From NCBI GenBank assembly GCA_965220095.1, contig OZ244805.1, forward strand, positions 2,542,001 through 2,606,000: a DNA stretch of 64,000 bases. Direction: 5' to 3'. The position numbers were made by a program, and so were the translations under genes. The notes below the pieces were generated by a model. It ran no database searches. It worked only from the letters and a program-made list of their open reading frames with translations, and had not been told where the DNA came from. The DNA is from Bin87 sp965220095 (GTDB taxonomy: Bacteria > Chloroflexota > Dehalococcoidia > Lucifugimonadales > UBA3495). This document shows, in pieces, positions 1 to 9,311 of this stretch (its first letter is position 1; each line of letters begins with the position of its first letter).

Positions 1-78
1 CCCCGTACTTGATACGGGGCAGGAGTCCAGAGAGGGTATGATGAAAGAATCAGAACCGTGATTAACGACTTCGACCAC

Positions 79-105
79 TGGATTCCCGCTTTCGCGGGAA
101 TGACG
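79..105. repeat. REP-like palindromic repeat, copy 1
   Basis: A 27-bp unit with a strong palindromic core (ATTCCCGC, TTT, GCGGGAAT). The identical unit recurs at 40323-40349 and, inverted, at 40255-40281. Dispersed intergenic palindromes of this kind are common in bacteria. No function can be assigned. Confidence 0.7.
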
Positions 106-222
106 GTTGAGGTGCGGGAATGACGGGCTGGTTTGCTAATTGTCAACACACCCTGGTAGTTTTCGGACGCCGACCCAACAAATCCCGAGTAGCGAAATCG
201 CCTCGAATGTCGGCAATGGAAG

Positions 223-251
223 TTGACATTTTGTTGCATTTCGCGTAGCCT
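223..251 (+). promoter_or_regulatory. Promoter for the candidate small RNA
   Basis: A perfect -35 box TTGACA (223-228), a 17-bp spacer and a weaker -10 box TAGCCT (246-251). It points at two hairpins and a T tract rather than at an open reading frame. Confidence 0.55.
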
Positions 252-257
252 AAACTT

Positions 258-316
258 CAACCCCCCCAGCGGGTAGTGCCGCTGGGCCGACGCTCCCGTA
301 AGGGGGCGTTTCTTTT
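258..316 (+). ncRNA. Candidate small RNA of about 60 nt ending in a rho-independent terminator
   Basis: From the predicted start near 258 the transcript would form hairpin 1 (CCCAGCGG 265-272 with CCGCTGGG 279-286, 6-nt loop). Hairpin 2 follows (290-297 with 302-309, GTAA loop, one U-G pair) and then TTCTTTT (310-316). Hairpin 2 plus the T tract is a standard intrinsic terminator. No start codon with a ribosome-binding site lies between promoter and terminator, so a short noncoding RNA is the simplest reading. It could instead be a leader/attenuator. I do not recognise an RNA family. Confidence 0.45.
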
Positions 317-705
317 GGGATTGTACGCCGATTTTACCCGCGTGCGGGAGAGTGCGCGAAATTGGAGGCGATTCCGCTACTCGGATTTCGACAAAGCCGT
401 GAACGAAACCGAACGGTAGGGTGACGGATTCCGTATTCTTTTCTGCGGCCTTCTCAGCAGGGGCTCTGCATCCGCAGGAACCGCCGGCGGGGGTGCTAGG
501 CGAGACCAAGCCTGGCACCCCGCCTACTTGGTGGCCGGCAGCGCCACTGGCGCTTGTAGCTAATCGCGGGTAGTTACGCTGCCGTGGCCAGCTCGGTTGG
601 ATCGTTCCGCATGGGGTTCACACCGGGCCGGATTGGCCTTTTCCGGGCAGTGTCCCAATAGGGTAATTTGCACTGGGGACAAACCTTGGTCTACGGTAAT
701 TTCCC
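317..705. other. Intergenic, no gene seen; one hairpin and one direct-repeat copy
   Basis: No convincing reading frame. It holds an imperfect 12-bp inverted repeat (490-501 with 510-521) and the first copy of a 27-bp direct repeat (362-388). Confidence 0.5.
362..388. repeat. 27-bp direct repeat, copy 1
   Basis: Identical to 1237-1263 (begins TTGGAGGCGATTCC). The two copies flank an 848-bp segment carrying one hypothetical gene. They could be duplicated gene debris or the ends of an excisable segment. Confidence 0.6.
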
Positions 706-1188
706 CTACGGGGTTTTTGCTTGGGCCGTCGGCAGCAACGGGCGCAGCAGGTCGGCAAGGGCTCCTGATGCTTCTAGAATATTTCCGCTGATGAATTCGG
801 TAAGGTTGCTGCCGTATGGTCCGCCGGCGTTAGCCTTCCATCCGATCAGCGTCCATCTCTCATCACCATCGTGCCTGAGCTGGTAGGTGTATGTATCTGC
901 TCCGGCCGCTAGGACTTCTTGTTCTAGAATCCAGCCTTCAGGCATTGCGCCGTTGATGGTAATCCATTCGCCCATGATCCAGCGACGATGCTGCGCCCAC
1001 TGGAACTGCTTCCATTTGCCCCATTCCAGTAGTAGCGTTTGGTATTTGTGTTCTTGGTACTGAATCAGCCGGAACATTCCGTCATCGGAATGCCAGCATC
1101 TGCCGCTGTCGTACCCTTCTGGTAGGGATTCGGATTCTACCCACTCGCATCGCGGCATGCCGACAGCGGGCAATGCTATGTCAATCAT
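706..1188 (-). CDS. Hypothetical protein, 160 aa
   Basis: I do not recognise the family. The ATG at 1188 is preceded by AGGTGA about 6 nt upstream, which supports the start. The protein is Trp-rich, with no signal peptide or membrane segment and no catalytic motif I can name; it ends in a Leu/Pro-rich tail. It stands alone between the two copies of the 27-bp direct repeat, with no operon partner, so the surroundings give no hint of function. Codon use looks ordinary for the window. Confidence 0.6.
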   Translation of the reverse strand: MIDIALPAVGMPRCEWVESESLPEGYDSGRCWHSDDGMFRLIQYQEHKYQTLLLEWGKWKQFQWAQHRRWIMGEWITINGAMPEGWILEQEVLAAGADTYTYQLRHDGDERWTLIGWKANAGGPYGSNLTEFISGNILEASGALADLLRPLLPTAQAKTP

Positions 1189-1236
1189 GGTCGTTCACCT
1201 GTGCGCTTGGTTATTCCTTTGGACCGGTCTTCTTGG

Positions 1237-1263
1237 TTGGAGGCGATTCCGCTACTCGGATTT
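1237..1263. repeat. 27-bp direct repeat, copy 2
   Basis: Exact copy of 362-388. Sequence beyond the repeat is only loosely similar between the two copies. Confidence 0.6.
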
Positions 1264-1330
1264 TCGCTGTACGACAGCGGAAACTGGTCGCTGTGGTGAT
1301 GGTATCCGTTCTGTGCTCGGTTCTTGGGGG

Positions 1331-1486
1331 CTAAACGAGGTTTAGCTGCGGTGATTCGGCGATCCTGTCGAAGATTGACCTTGCAATGACTTGAAACACG
1401 TGGCGCTTGGCGTCGGTGTCGGTCATGTACTTGTTCACCAGCGCTCCGTTGGAGTTGAGCATCTGCACCAAGATGTTGTCAATCAT
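1331..1486 (-). pseudogene. C-terminal fragment of an unidentified protein
   Basis: A 51-residue open frame starts at an ATG at 1486 and ends TAG at 1331. It encodes a helical-looking tail with the stretch NKYMTDTDAKRHVFQVIARS. The neighbouring frame upstream also reads like protein (about 30 residues ending at a TGA), which suggests a frameshifted remnant of a larger gene. Resemblance to C-termini of helicase or restriction subunits is only an impression. Confidence 0.25.
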
Positions 1487-1599
1487 GCTGCGAACATTGT
1501 GGTGTCGTCAATACCGCACTTGCAGAGTCTCTCAAAGATCTCGAGCGTCTGGCCGGACTCGCGTTTCCTTTCCGCGCCTGGCCACTGTCGGATCTCGTT

Positions 1600-1857
1600 T
1601 CAGGGCGGCTCCGGGTTGTCAGCGAGATTTGGTTCGGCTTGATCAAGGTACACCATCGCTGCCCGTTGGGACGCGGCTGCGTAGATTTCCTCCAGTGCGG
1701 CCGCCAGGTCTTTGTTGCCTTGCCAGAATGGGAATCGGCCCAGTTGCTTGGGCAATGGTGCGTGAATTTTCGGTATTTCCGCAGTGCCAAGGTCCGCGTC
1801 GGCCAACGCGGGTAATGGGTTGGCCCAGAACACATCCTGGTCTTCCTGCAATGGCTC
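1600..1857 (-). pseudogene. C-terminal remnant of a SWIM zinc-finger family protein
   Basis: About 85 residues match the usual tail of SWIM zinc-finger proteins. A DVFW element is followed by a proline-rich linker, the motif LPKQLGRFPFWQG and a helix DLAAALEEIYAAAS. The SWIM CxCxnCxH centre that should lie upstream is missing: the frame runs into unrelated DNA and then the end of the giant surface-protein gene. I conclude that only the 3' end of the gene survives. The family assignment rests on recall of the motif pattern, not on a search. Confidence 0.4.
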
Positions 1858-2004
1858 GGAGCCAGCGGCGGCCCTTCGATGGTCTGGGCGTAGAGACCGC
1901 AGTTGTAGCACCGGAAAACCGCTTGGCTCTCGCGGTGGCAGGCTCCTCATTATTGTGTGGGTGGACCGCCCGCCCGGCAAGCGTTCGGCGGCTCCGAAAA
2001 GCAG

Positions 2005-2035
2005 CGGGGCTGACGCCGCAACAGCGTCAGCCCCG
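2005..2035 (-). terminator. Terminator hairpin downstream of the giant surface-protein gene
   Basis: A perfect 12-bp inverted repeat (CGGGGCTGACGC at 2005-2016, complement at 2024-2035) with a 7-nt loop, 31 bp beyond the stop of the minus-strand gene. On the minus strand it is followed by a short CTTTT run, so termination is plausible. Confidence 0.55.
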
Positions 2036-2066
2036 TTGCGCAGAGCCTGGCGGTTCATGTTGTAAT

Positions 2067-5000
2067 CTATGGCCCGTTGACGGTCAGCTCCAACGGGCTG
2101 GAGAACTTTCTGCCCCCAATGGCGCAGATGCCTGCGGGCGACCCGCACCGCGTCGTCTCCGGCAGAAGAATGTGGACTGCCGAGTCGGAGTCGGGCGCCA
2201 CGGTGATTAGCCAGCGGATGTTGCTGGACTTCACTATGCGCTGCGCATTCTGCACCGTGCCTCCGGTGACGGTGAACGCGTGGTCCCTCAGCTTCTTGTA
2301 GCTGAGCCTGACGTTCTCGCTGAACCGAAGCTCAAAGGTGAACTCAGAAAGTCCGTCGTGGCTTTCCGGCTCATCATGCAAACTGCCGGTCAGGGGCAGG
2401 GCGACGGGTTTGGTGGCCTTGCTGGTCAACTCCTCCTCGTGGCCCTCGTCGTCGGTGAAGGACACCCGCACCTTGATGACAGCGCCCTCGTCGGTCGCTT
2501 GCAGGGTGTAGGTCGTCGCGGTGACGCCGGCGATGTCCGTCCCGTCGGCCAGCCATTGGTAGCGGTACGCAACACTGCTCAACCCGTCCTGGTCGGCGAT
2601 ACCGGAGGTGGATGCGGTGAGGGTCTCACCTACCTGGAGCGTCCCCGAGATGGCGGGCTGGCCGGTGGCCGGACGGTTGGGCCGGCCCTCCACCGTAGCG
2701 GTGGCAGCGCTGGTTGCAGTCTCGTCATGGCCCGCATCGTCGGTGAACGACACCTGCACCTGGACGGTCGTGCCTTCCTCGCTGTCGGTCAGCGTGTAGC
2801 TGGAGCCACTGGCGCCGGCGATGTCCGTCCCGTCGGCAAGCCACCGGTACTGGTAAGCAACGCTGTTCAGCCCGTCCTGGTCGGCGATGCGGGAGGTGGA
2901 CGCGGTGAGGGTCTCACCCACCTGGACTGTCCCTGAGATGGTCGGCTGCCCGGTGGCCGGGGTATTCACGGTCTGTTGCTCGACCGCGAAGGTCACCGCC
3001 TCGGTGGCCACGCTGGTCAACTCCTCCTCGTGGCCCGCATCGTCGGTGAAGGACACCCGCACCTGGACGATCTTGCCTTCCTCGCTGTCGGTCAGGGTGT
3101 AGGTGGAGTCCGTCGCTCCGGCGATGTCCGTGCCATCGGCCAACCACTGGTACCCGTAGGTAGCGCCGCTCAGCCCGTCCTGGTCGGCGATGCGGGAGGT
3201 GGACGCCGTCAGGGCCTCCCCCACATTCGCCGTGCCGGAGATGGCGGGCTTCCCCGTGGCCGGACTGTTGGGCCGAGCTGCCACCGCATAGGTGGCCGCG
3301 CTGGTCGCGGTCTCGGCGTGACCCGCGTCGTCGGTGAACGACACCCGCACCCGGATCGCCGCGCCCTCGTCGGAAGCGGTCAGGGTGTAGGTCGTCGCCG
3401 TTGCGCCGGCGATGTCGGCATCGTCGGCCAGCCACTGGTAGCCGTAGGCAACGTTGTTCAACCCGTCATCGTCGGCAATGCCCGAGGTGTGCGCCGTCAG
3501 CGTCTCCCCCACTTGGGCCGTGCCGCTGATGGTCGGCGCACCCGTCGCCGGACTGTTGGGCGGCGGAAGCACGAGGACCCGGTAGCTGGTCAACGTCTCG
3601 TCGTTGCCGGCGTCATCGGTGAAGCTCACGCTGACGCTGATGGCATTGTGGCTATCATCAGCCGTCAGCACGTATGAGGAACCGGTCGCACCGGTGATGT
3701 CGGTCACCACCTGAGACGCCAGGTCCTGCCGCGACCACCGGTACGTGAAGGTGGCCTGCGTCATGCCGTCCTCGTCGGCGATGCCCGACGTGTCCGCCGT
3801 GAGCGTCTCGCCCACCTGCGCGGTGCCGCCGATGGTCGGCGCCCCGGTGGCCGGGGTGTTTGCTGCTGTGCTGGCGGCCTGAGCGCTGGTTGCCTCACCA
3901 GTCACTCTGATTTGATATACGCCCGTGTGGTCGTTGCCCTCGGAGCCGACGGATATGTAGTATCTGCCGGTCGTTGTCGGTTGAAAATCGACGCTGACGG
4001 ACTTTCCGCTGTTCGAGCTGTACGTGCCTTGGATCTCATCGCCGTCTTCATCGTAGATTCCGAGGATCTTCAGGTCGGTCGCCTGGTCTCTGACCGGGTA
4101 ACCGGTGTCGGTCCAGACTTCGACCTGGTATTCGTAGTCGCTGTCAAGGTTGACCCAGAACCAGTCCACGTCGGGTTCCACCCCACCGTGGTTGCCGAGG
4201 AATCCCTGTTTAGCGTAGGTGCTCTGAAATTCAGGGGGCGCTCGGACTTCATCATCTGTGCTTGTGTCCGCGGCCTCGTCGAATTTCAGCTTATATCCAT
4301 CGGGTCCTCCGTCATACTTGTACACCGCCTCGTCGTCCACAAAGAAGCAGACGTTGTTCACTCGGACCTTTATCTGGTAGGTTCCCGTTCCGCCGTTTTC
4401 GGAGCCAACTTCAATCTTGAAGGGTCCAGGTTCTGTGGTTCCCCAGACGAAGAATCGGTGTCCCGGACGAGAGATGACCCCGCTCCCGGAATCGTTCAAA
4501 ATGTGGATGAAATTGGGGTCCTCGAGGGTCAGCGTCCCCGGTGCGTAGTCGACGTCGCCGAGAATATCGGAGCCGTGGACCGCGCCGATGAGCTCGAAGA
4601 TGTACAACTTGTACGGGTCCAGGGATACGTTCCTCCACACGTTGGTTTTGTTCCGTTGGCTGATTGTTCCTACCCGGTCCAGCACCATGAATTCGTTGGC
4701 GCGGTTGTTGCAGACTTGCGGTACTTCCTCCGCACTCACCAGTTCCACGGTGGCCGTTCGGGGGGTTCCGGCCACGACGCCCGCAGGCAAGGACCTGAAG
4801 CCCAGCAACACCGACTCCCCGGCGTCGTCATCGTTGTCGACATTGGCCACCAATGTGAAGGTCTCGCTGCGCTGTCTCGGGGCAAAGTTCAAATGGTTGG
4901 GCACCCCCGTCCAGTCGGCACTGGTGGCTCCGTTGTTTCCACTAGCGATAAGGGGAATGAGCGTCCATTGTGTGACTGCACTGTCGAAACTGACGGTAAC

Positions 5001-8000
5001 CACGGCGTCGGTCCCGCCCTCATATGCTTCGTATCGGGAGGAGCTGAAGGCAACCCTGAGAGAGTCGAGAATGGTGACGGTTGTCTGGGCCGGTGTGCCT
5101 GCGCTGACGCCGGAGGGAAGGGAGTCGAACCCCAGAGTCACGTCCTCGGCATTCTCGTCGTCCTGGTCCTGGACAGCGGTAAATGTGAACCGTTGCCTCG
5201 TCTGACCGATGGGGAAGGTCACGCTTGGAGGAACTCCCGAGTAGTCCTGCACAGTGGTGCCGGACTGATTGTCCGTGCTGAGCCGGATGGTCAACGGGCT
5301 TTCCGGATCGTTACTCAGAACCACGATGATCTCAGTTTCCGACCCTTCCCTGAGTTCGTAGGTGGAGGCGGCGTAAGACACCGTCATCTCCGCAGCGTCG
5401 TCCGCAACCATGTTGTAGGCGTAGACCTTGTCGTCGATGGTGTCCGCCACCCAGATGGTCGTCTCGTCCGACCAGATGCCGGTGGGAGCGTCGTTTCCGG
5501 CCGCGACCAGTGTGAAGTCCCGGCCGTCGTCCCGCGTCCTGTCCTCCAGCGTGTAGGCGTAGAGATTGGCGACGTCCGCCACCCAGATGGTCGTCCCGTT
5601 CGACCACATGCCGTACGGATTACCGTTGCCGGCGCCCAGCGTGATGTCCTGGGCGGAGTCCCGCGTGCCGTCCTCCAGCGTGTAGGCGTAGAGCTTGTTG
5701 TCTTGGTCGTCTGCCACCCACACGGTCGTCCCGTTCGACCAGATGCCATATGGAATAGCGTTGTCCGCGTGCAGCGTGATGTCGTTGGTGGTTTCCCGCA
5801 CTCCGCCGGACAGCATGTAGGCGTAGAGCTTGTCGGTGACGGATTCGTCCACCACCCACACGGTCGTCCCGTTCGACCAGATGCCTCGCGGTGTATCGTT
5901 GTCGTCAGCCAGCGTGATGTCATTGGTGGGCTCCCGCGTGCCGTCCTCCAGCGTGTAGGCGAAGAGCTGGCCGCTGTTCGCCACCCACACGGTCCTCCCG
6001 TTCGACCACATGCCCCTCGGAGAATTGTTGCCGGCCGCAGCCAGCCCGTCCAGGTCGGCTCCAGCCTGCCATCCCCCGGCGTCGGTCACACCCCGGTTGA
6101 CCGATACGGTGTACTCCTTCGTCGCGTTGCCGTCCTCGGCGGTGACCGTGATGGTCACCTCTTTTCGCCCCGCCGACAGGGTCATGCCGGTTTCCGCGGC
6201 AGGCGGGTCGAAGACCACCGTCGCCCCGGCGTCGGTGGTGATGGCCGTCACTGTGGCGGTGGGGACAGTTGAGTCCACCCCCACCTCGTATGATGGGCGG
6301 CGCGCGTCGAAGCCGATGATGTCCTTGGGCGACACGCTGAGCGCGCTCAGGGTCGCGTCGTTGGACGGCGGCAGGTTGTAGGCGAAGATCTTGAGGCTGT
6401 TGAGACCGTCGTTGGCCACCCACATGGTCTCGCCGTTCGACCAGATACCCCGCGAATCCTTGTTTACGGAAGTCGGGGCGAGTGCCAGACGCTCCAGGTT
6501 GATGTCCCTGGCGGCGTTGCGTGAACCGTCCGACAGCAGGTACGCGAAGACCTTTTCGGAGGTGTTATCTTCCACCCACATCGTCGTGTCGTCCGACCAG
6601 ACGCCAAACGCGAAGGAATTGGCGGCTACCAGGTTGAAGTCCCTGTCGGCTTTGCGCGCCCCGCCCTGCAGCGCATACGCGTAAACCTTGTCATCGCTGG
6701 TGTCGACCACCCACACGGTCACGCCGTTGGACCAGATGCCAGTCGGGAGATCGTTGTCGGCGTCCAGCGTGATGTCATTGGTGGGCTCCCGCGTACCGCC
6801 TACACGCTTGTAGGCGAAGAGCTTGCCTTCGGCAGAGTCGACCACCCACATGGTCGTCCTGTTGGACCATATGCCCTGCGGGGTGGTGTTGTCGTCGTGC
6901 AGGTCGATGTCCCTAGCTGCGTCGCGCGACCCGTCCTCCAGCGTGTAGGCGAAGAGCTTGTCGTCGTCGTCGGAGGGGTGCAGGAACTCGGCCACCCACA
7001 TCGTCGTGCCGTCAGACCACATGCCCTTCGGGCTGGTGTTGCCCGCGGCGATCAAGCCGTCTAGGTCCGCGCCGGCCTGCCAACCACCGGCGTCGGTTAC
7101 CCCGCGGTTCACCGACACCGTGTAATCCTTCGTCGTGCCGTCCTCGGCCGTGACCTGGACCGTCACCGAATTCCCACCGGCCGACAATGCCACCTGATGA
7201 CCGGCGGTGTCCGGGTCGGCGTCCGCCGGGCTTGTTACCAGCCACGACGCACCGAGGTCACTGGTGACCGCCGTCACGGTGGCAGTCTCGACATCGGGGC
7301 CCACCCCCACCTGATAGGCCGTCTGGTCCTGGTCGATGCCATAGACGACGCGAGACTCCACGCTCAACTCGCTCAACGTGGCGTCGTTGGACGGCGGCGG
7401 CATTTTGTAGGCGTAGACTTTGTCGTCTCCGTAGTCTGCCACCCACATGGTCGTATTCTTCGACCAGATAGCCCTCGGGAACACGTTGCCGGCGGCGCTC
7501 AGTGTGTCGAAGTCCCGGCTGGCGTCCCTCGTTCCGCTCTCCAGCGTGTAGGCGTAGAGCTTGCGCGTGGCGATGCCGTCTTCCACCACCCATACGGTCG
7601 TCCCGTTCGACCAGATGCCCCTCGGATTAGGGTTGTCGGCAGCCAGCGTGATGTCATAGGTGGGCTCCCGCGTTCCGCTCTCCAGCGTGTAGGCGTAGAG
7701 CTTGGCGTCGGTGGTGTCCGCCACCCACACGGTCGTATCGTCCGACCAGATGCCCCCCGGATCACTGTTGGCATGCAGCGTGATGTCATTGGTGGGCTCC
7801 CGCGCCCCACCCTCCAGCGTGTAGGCGTAGAGCTTGACAGATTGCCAGTCCGCCACCCACACGGTCGTCTCGTTCGACCAGATGCCCTTCGCATCACCGT
7901 TGGCGGACACCAGTGTGATGTCATTGGTGGGCTCCCGCGCTCCGCTCTCCAGCGTGTAGGCGTAGAGCTTGTTGTCGAAGGCGTCCGCCACCCACATGGT

Positions 8001-9311
8001 CGTATCGTTCGACCAGATGCCATACGAAGAAGTGTTGCCGGCGGCTTTCAGCCCGTCCAGATCGGCCCCGGCCTGCCATCCCTTGGGGTCGGTCACCCCC
8101 CGGTTCACCGACACCGAGTAGGTCTGTGTGGAGCCGTCCTCGGCGGTGACCGTGATGGTCACCTCGTTTCGCCCCGCCGACAGGGTCATGCCGGTTTCGG
8201 CGTCCGCCGGGTTGAAGACCACCGTCGCCCCGAGGTCATTGACGGTGGCCGTCACCGTGGCGGTGGCGACAGTCGAGTCCACCCCTACCTCGTACAACGT
8301 GCCGTCCGCGTCAAAGCCGATGATGTCCTTGGGCGACACGCTGAGCGCGCTCAAAGTCGCGTCGTCGGACGGCGGCGGCATGTTGTAGGCGTAGACCTTG
8401 TCGTACTGGTTGCCCGCCACCCACATGGTCGTCTCGTCCGACCAGATGCCGGTGGAAGCATCGTTTCCGGTCGCGGCCAGAGTGTCGAAGTCCCGGCCGG
8501 CGTCCCGCGTCCCGTCCTCCAGCGTGTAGGCGTAGAGCTTGTCGTCGTCGGCGTCCGTCACCCACACGGTCATCCCGTCCGACCAGATACCGCTCGGATC
8601 ATTGTTGGCGGCGACCAGCGTGATGTCACTGGCGGAGTCCCGCGTCCTGGAGGACAGCGTGTAGGCGTAGAGCTTGTCGTCTCCAGAGTCGACCACCCAC
8701 ACGGTGGTATCGTTCGACCAGATGCCCTTCGGAGCATTGTTGACGGTGGCCAGCGTGATGTCCCTGCTGGAGTCCCGCGCTCCGCCTACAAGCGTGTAGG
8801 CGAAGAGCTTGTCGTCGAAGCTGTCCACCACCCACATGGTCGTCTCGTCCGACCAGATGCCCCTGGGAGCAATGTGGTCGGCGGCAATCAGGCCGTCTAG
8901 GTCGGCCCCCGCCTGCCACCCCTTGGCGTCGGTCACCCCTTTGTTCACCGATACGGTGTACTCCTTCGTCGTGTTGGCGTCCTCGGCGGTGACCGTGATA
9001 GTCACCTCGTTTCGCCCCGCCGACAGGGTCATGCCGGTTTCCGCATCAGTCGGGTTGAAGACCACCGTCGCTGCTGTGACCGTGGCGGTGGCCGACACCG
9101 TGGCGGTGGCGACAGTCGAGTCCACCCCCACCTCGTATGACGTGCGGTCCGCGTCAAAGCCGATGATGTCCTTGGGCGACACGCTGAGCGCGCTCAAGGT
9201 CGCATCGTTGGACGGGGTCTGCGCCTCCGCGGGCGACCAGGGCAGGCTGCCGACCACCGCGAGGGCTGCCAGGAGCGCGACCGCCAGAACGCTGGCCGTC
9301 AGCGTTCGCAC
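2067..9311 (-). CDS. Giant secreted repeat protein: cadherin-like, propeller-type, Calx-beta and Ig-like repeats
   Basis: 2,414 residues; GTG start at 9311 preceded by a G-rich ribosome-binding site. Residues 1-30 are a Sec signal peptide ending AEAQ. Four cassettes follow (about 32-312, 313-640, 641-981, 982-1303). Each is a cadherin-like beta-sandwich domain (SNDATLSALSVSP) followed by 4-5 beta-propeller-like units of the pattern GIWSxxTTxWVxD...KLYAYTL, 19 units in all. Then come two Calx-beta domains (about 1304-1525), a pre-peptidase-type beta region (about 1525-1805), five Ig-like repeats (PATGxPxISGTxxVGExLTA, about 1812-2305) and a conserved C-terminal domain (about 2305-2414). No LPXTG motif or membrane anchor is visible. 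Likely an extracellular adhesin or matrix protein. The near-identical repeats invite recombination, and assembly there should be confirmed. Confidence 0.9.
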   Translation of the reverse strand: MRTLTASVLAVALLAALAVVGSLPWSPAEAQTPSNDATLSALSVSPKDIIGFDADRTSYEVGVDSTVATATVSATATVTAATVVFNPTDAETGMTLSAGRNEVTITVTAEDANTTKEYTVSVNKGVTDAKGWQAGADLDGLIAADHIAPRGIWSDETTMWVVDSFDDKLFAYTLVGGARDSSRDITLATVNNAPKGIWSNDTTVWVVDSGDDKLYAYTLSSRTRDSASDITLVAANNDPSGIWSDGMTVWVTDADDDKLYAYTLEDGTRDAGRDFDTLAATGNDASTGIWSDETTMWVAGNQYDKVYAYNMPPPSDDATLSALSVSPKDIIGFDADGTLYEVGVDSTVATATVTATVNDLGATVVFNPADAETGMTLSAGRNEVTITVTAEDGSTQTYSVSVNRGVTDPKGWQAGADLDGLKAAGNTSSYGIWSNDTTMWVADAFDNKLYAYTLESGAREPTNDITLVSANGDAKGIWSNETTVWVADWQSVKLYAYTLEGGAREPTNDITLHANSDPGGIWSDDTTVWVADTTDAKLYAYTLESGTREPTYDITLAADNPNPRGIWSNGTTVWVVEDGIATRKLYAYTLESGTRDASRDFDTLSAAGNVFPRAIWSKNTTMWVADYGDDKVYAYKMPPPSNDATLSELSVESRVVYGIDQDQTAYQVGVGPDVETATVTAVTSDLGASWLVTSPADADPDTAGHQVALSAGGNSVTVQVTAEDGTTKDYTVSVNRGVTDAGGWQAGADLDGLIAAGNTSPKGMWSDGTTMWVAEFLHPSDDDDKLFAYTLEDGSRDAARDIDLHDDNTTPQGIWSNRTTMWVVDSAEGKLFAYKRVGGTREPTNDITLDADNDLPTGIWSNGVTVWVVDTSDDKVYAYALQGGARKADRDFNLVAANSFAFGVWSDDTTMWVEDNTSEKVFAYLLSDGSRNAARDINLERLALAPTSVNKDSRGIWSNGETMWVANDGLNSLKIFAYNLPPSNDATLSALSVSPKDIIGFDARRPSYEVGVDSTVPTATVTAITTDAGATVVFDPPAAETGMTLSAGRKEVTITVTAEDGNATKEYTVSVNRGVTDAGGWQAGADLDGLAAAGNNSPRGMWSNGRTVWVANSGQLFAYTLEDGTREPTNDITLADDNDTPRGIWSNGTTVWVVDESVTDKLYAYMLSGGVRETTNDITLHADNAIPYGIWSNGTTVWVADDQDNKLYAYTLEDGTRDSAQDITLGAGNGNPYGMWSNGTTIWVADVANLYAYTLEDRTRDDGRDFTLVAAGNDAPTGIWSDETTIWVADTIDDKVYAYNMVADDAAEMTVSYAASTYELREGSETEIIVVLSNDPESPLTIRLSTDNQSGTTVQDYSGVPPSVTFPIGQTRQRFTFTAVQDQDDENAEDVTLGFDSLPSGVSAGTPAQTTVTILDSLRVAFSSSRYEAYEGGTDAVVTVSFDSAVTQWTLIPLIASGNNGATSADWTGVPNHLNFAPRQRSETFTLVANVDNDDDAGESVLLGFRSLPAGVVAGTPRTATVELVSAEEVPQVCNNRANEFMVLDRVGTISQRNKTNVWRNVSLDPYKLYIFELIGAVHGSDILGDVDYAPGTLTLEDPNFIHILNDSGSGVISRPGHRFFVWGTTEPGPFKIEVGSENGGTGTYQIKVRVNNVCFFVDDEAVYKYDGGPDGYKLKFDEAADTSTDDEVRAPPEFQSTYAKQGFLGNHGGVEPDVDWFWVNLDSDYEYQVEVWTDTGYPVRDQATDLKILGIYDEDGDEIQGTYSSNSGKSVSVDFQPTTTGRYYISVGSEGNDHTGVYQIRVTGEATSAQAASTAANTPATGAPTIGGTAQVGETLTADTSGIADEDGMTQATFTYRWSRQDLASQVVTDITGATGSSYVLTADDSHNAISVSVSFTDDAGNDETLTSYRVLVLPPPNSPATGAPTISGTAQVGETLTAHTSGIADDDGLNNVAYGYQWLADDADIAGATATTYTLTASDEGAAIRVRVSFTDDAGHAETATSAATYAVAARPNSPATGKPAISGTANVGEALTASTSRIADQDGLSGATYGYQWLADGTDIAGATDSTYTLTDSEEGKIVQVRVSFTDDAGHEEELTSVATEAVTFAVEQQTVNTPATGQPTISGTVQVGETLTASTSRIADQDGLNSVAYQYRWLADGTDIAGASGSSYTLTDSEEGTTVQVQVSFTDDAGHDETATSAATATVEGRPNRPATGQPAISGTLQVGETLTASTSGIADQDGLSSVAYRYQWLADGTDIAGVTATTYTLQATDEGAVIKVRVSFTDDEGHEEELTSKATKPVALPLTGSLHDEPESHDGLSEFTFELRFSENVRLSYKKLRDHAFTVTGGTVQNAQRIVKSSNIRWLITVAPDSDSAVHILLPETTRCGSPAGICAIGGRKFSSPLELTVNGP

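Noticed and set aside
79..105. Palindromic unit as a CRISPR repeat
   Set aside because: Single unit here and an inverted pair at 40255-40349; no regular array and no match to the I-E repeat.
2608..3880. Regular repeats within the surface-protein gene as a possible CRISPR or tandem element
   Set aside because: The period corresponds to Ig-like protein domains of about 95 residues and the reading frame is continuous; spacers are not unique.
3912..6272. A 786-codon plus-strand frame antisense to the giant surface-protein gene
   Set aside because: It mirrors the repeats of the minus-strand gene, has no signal peptide or domain, and arises from the GC-rich repeat codon pattern.
7197..8900. A 567-codon plus-strand frame with repeated HPHGR-like peptides
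   Set aside because: It is the antisense reading of the propeller repeats (GIWS...TTxWV), not an independent gene.
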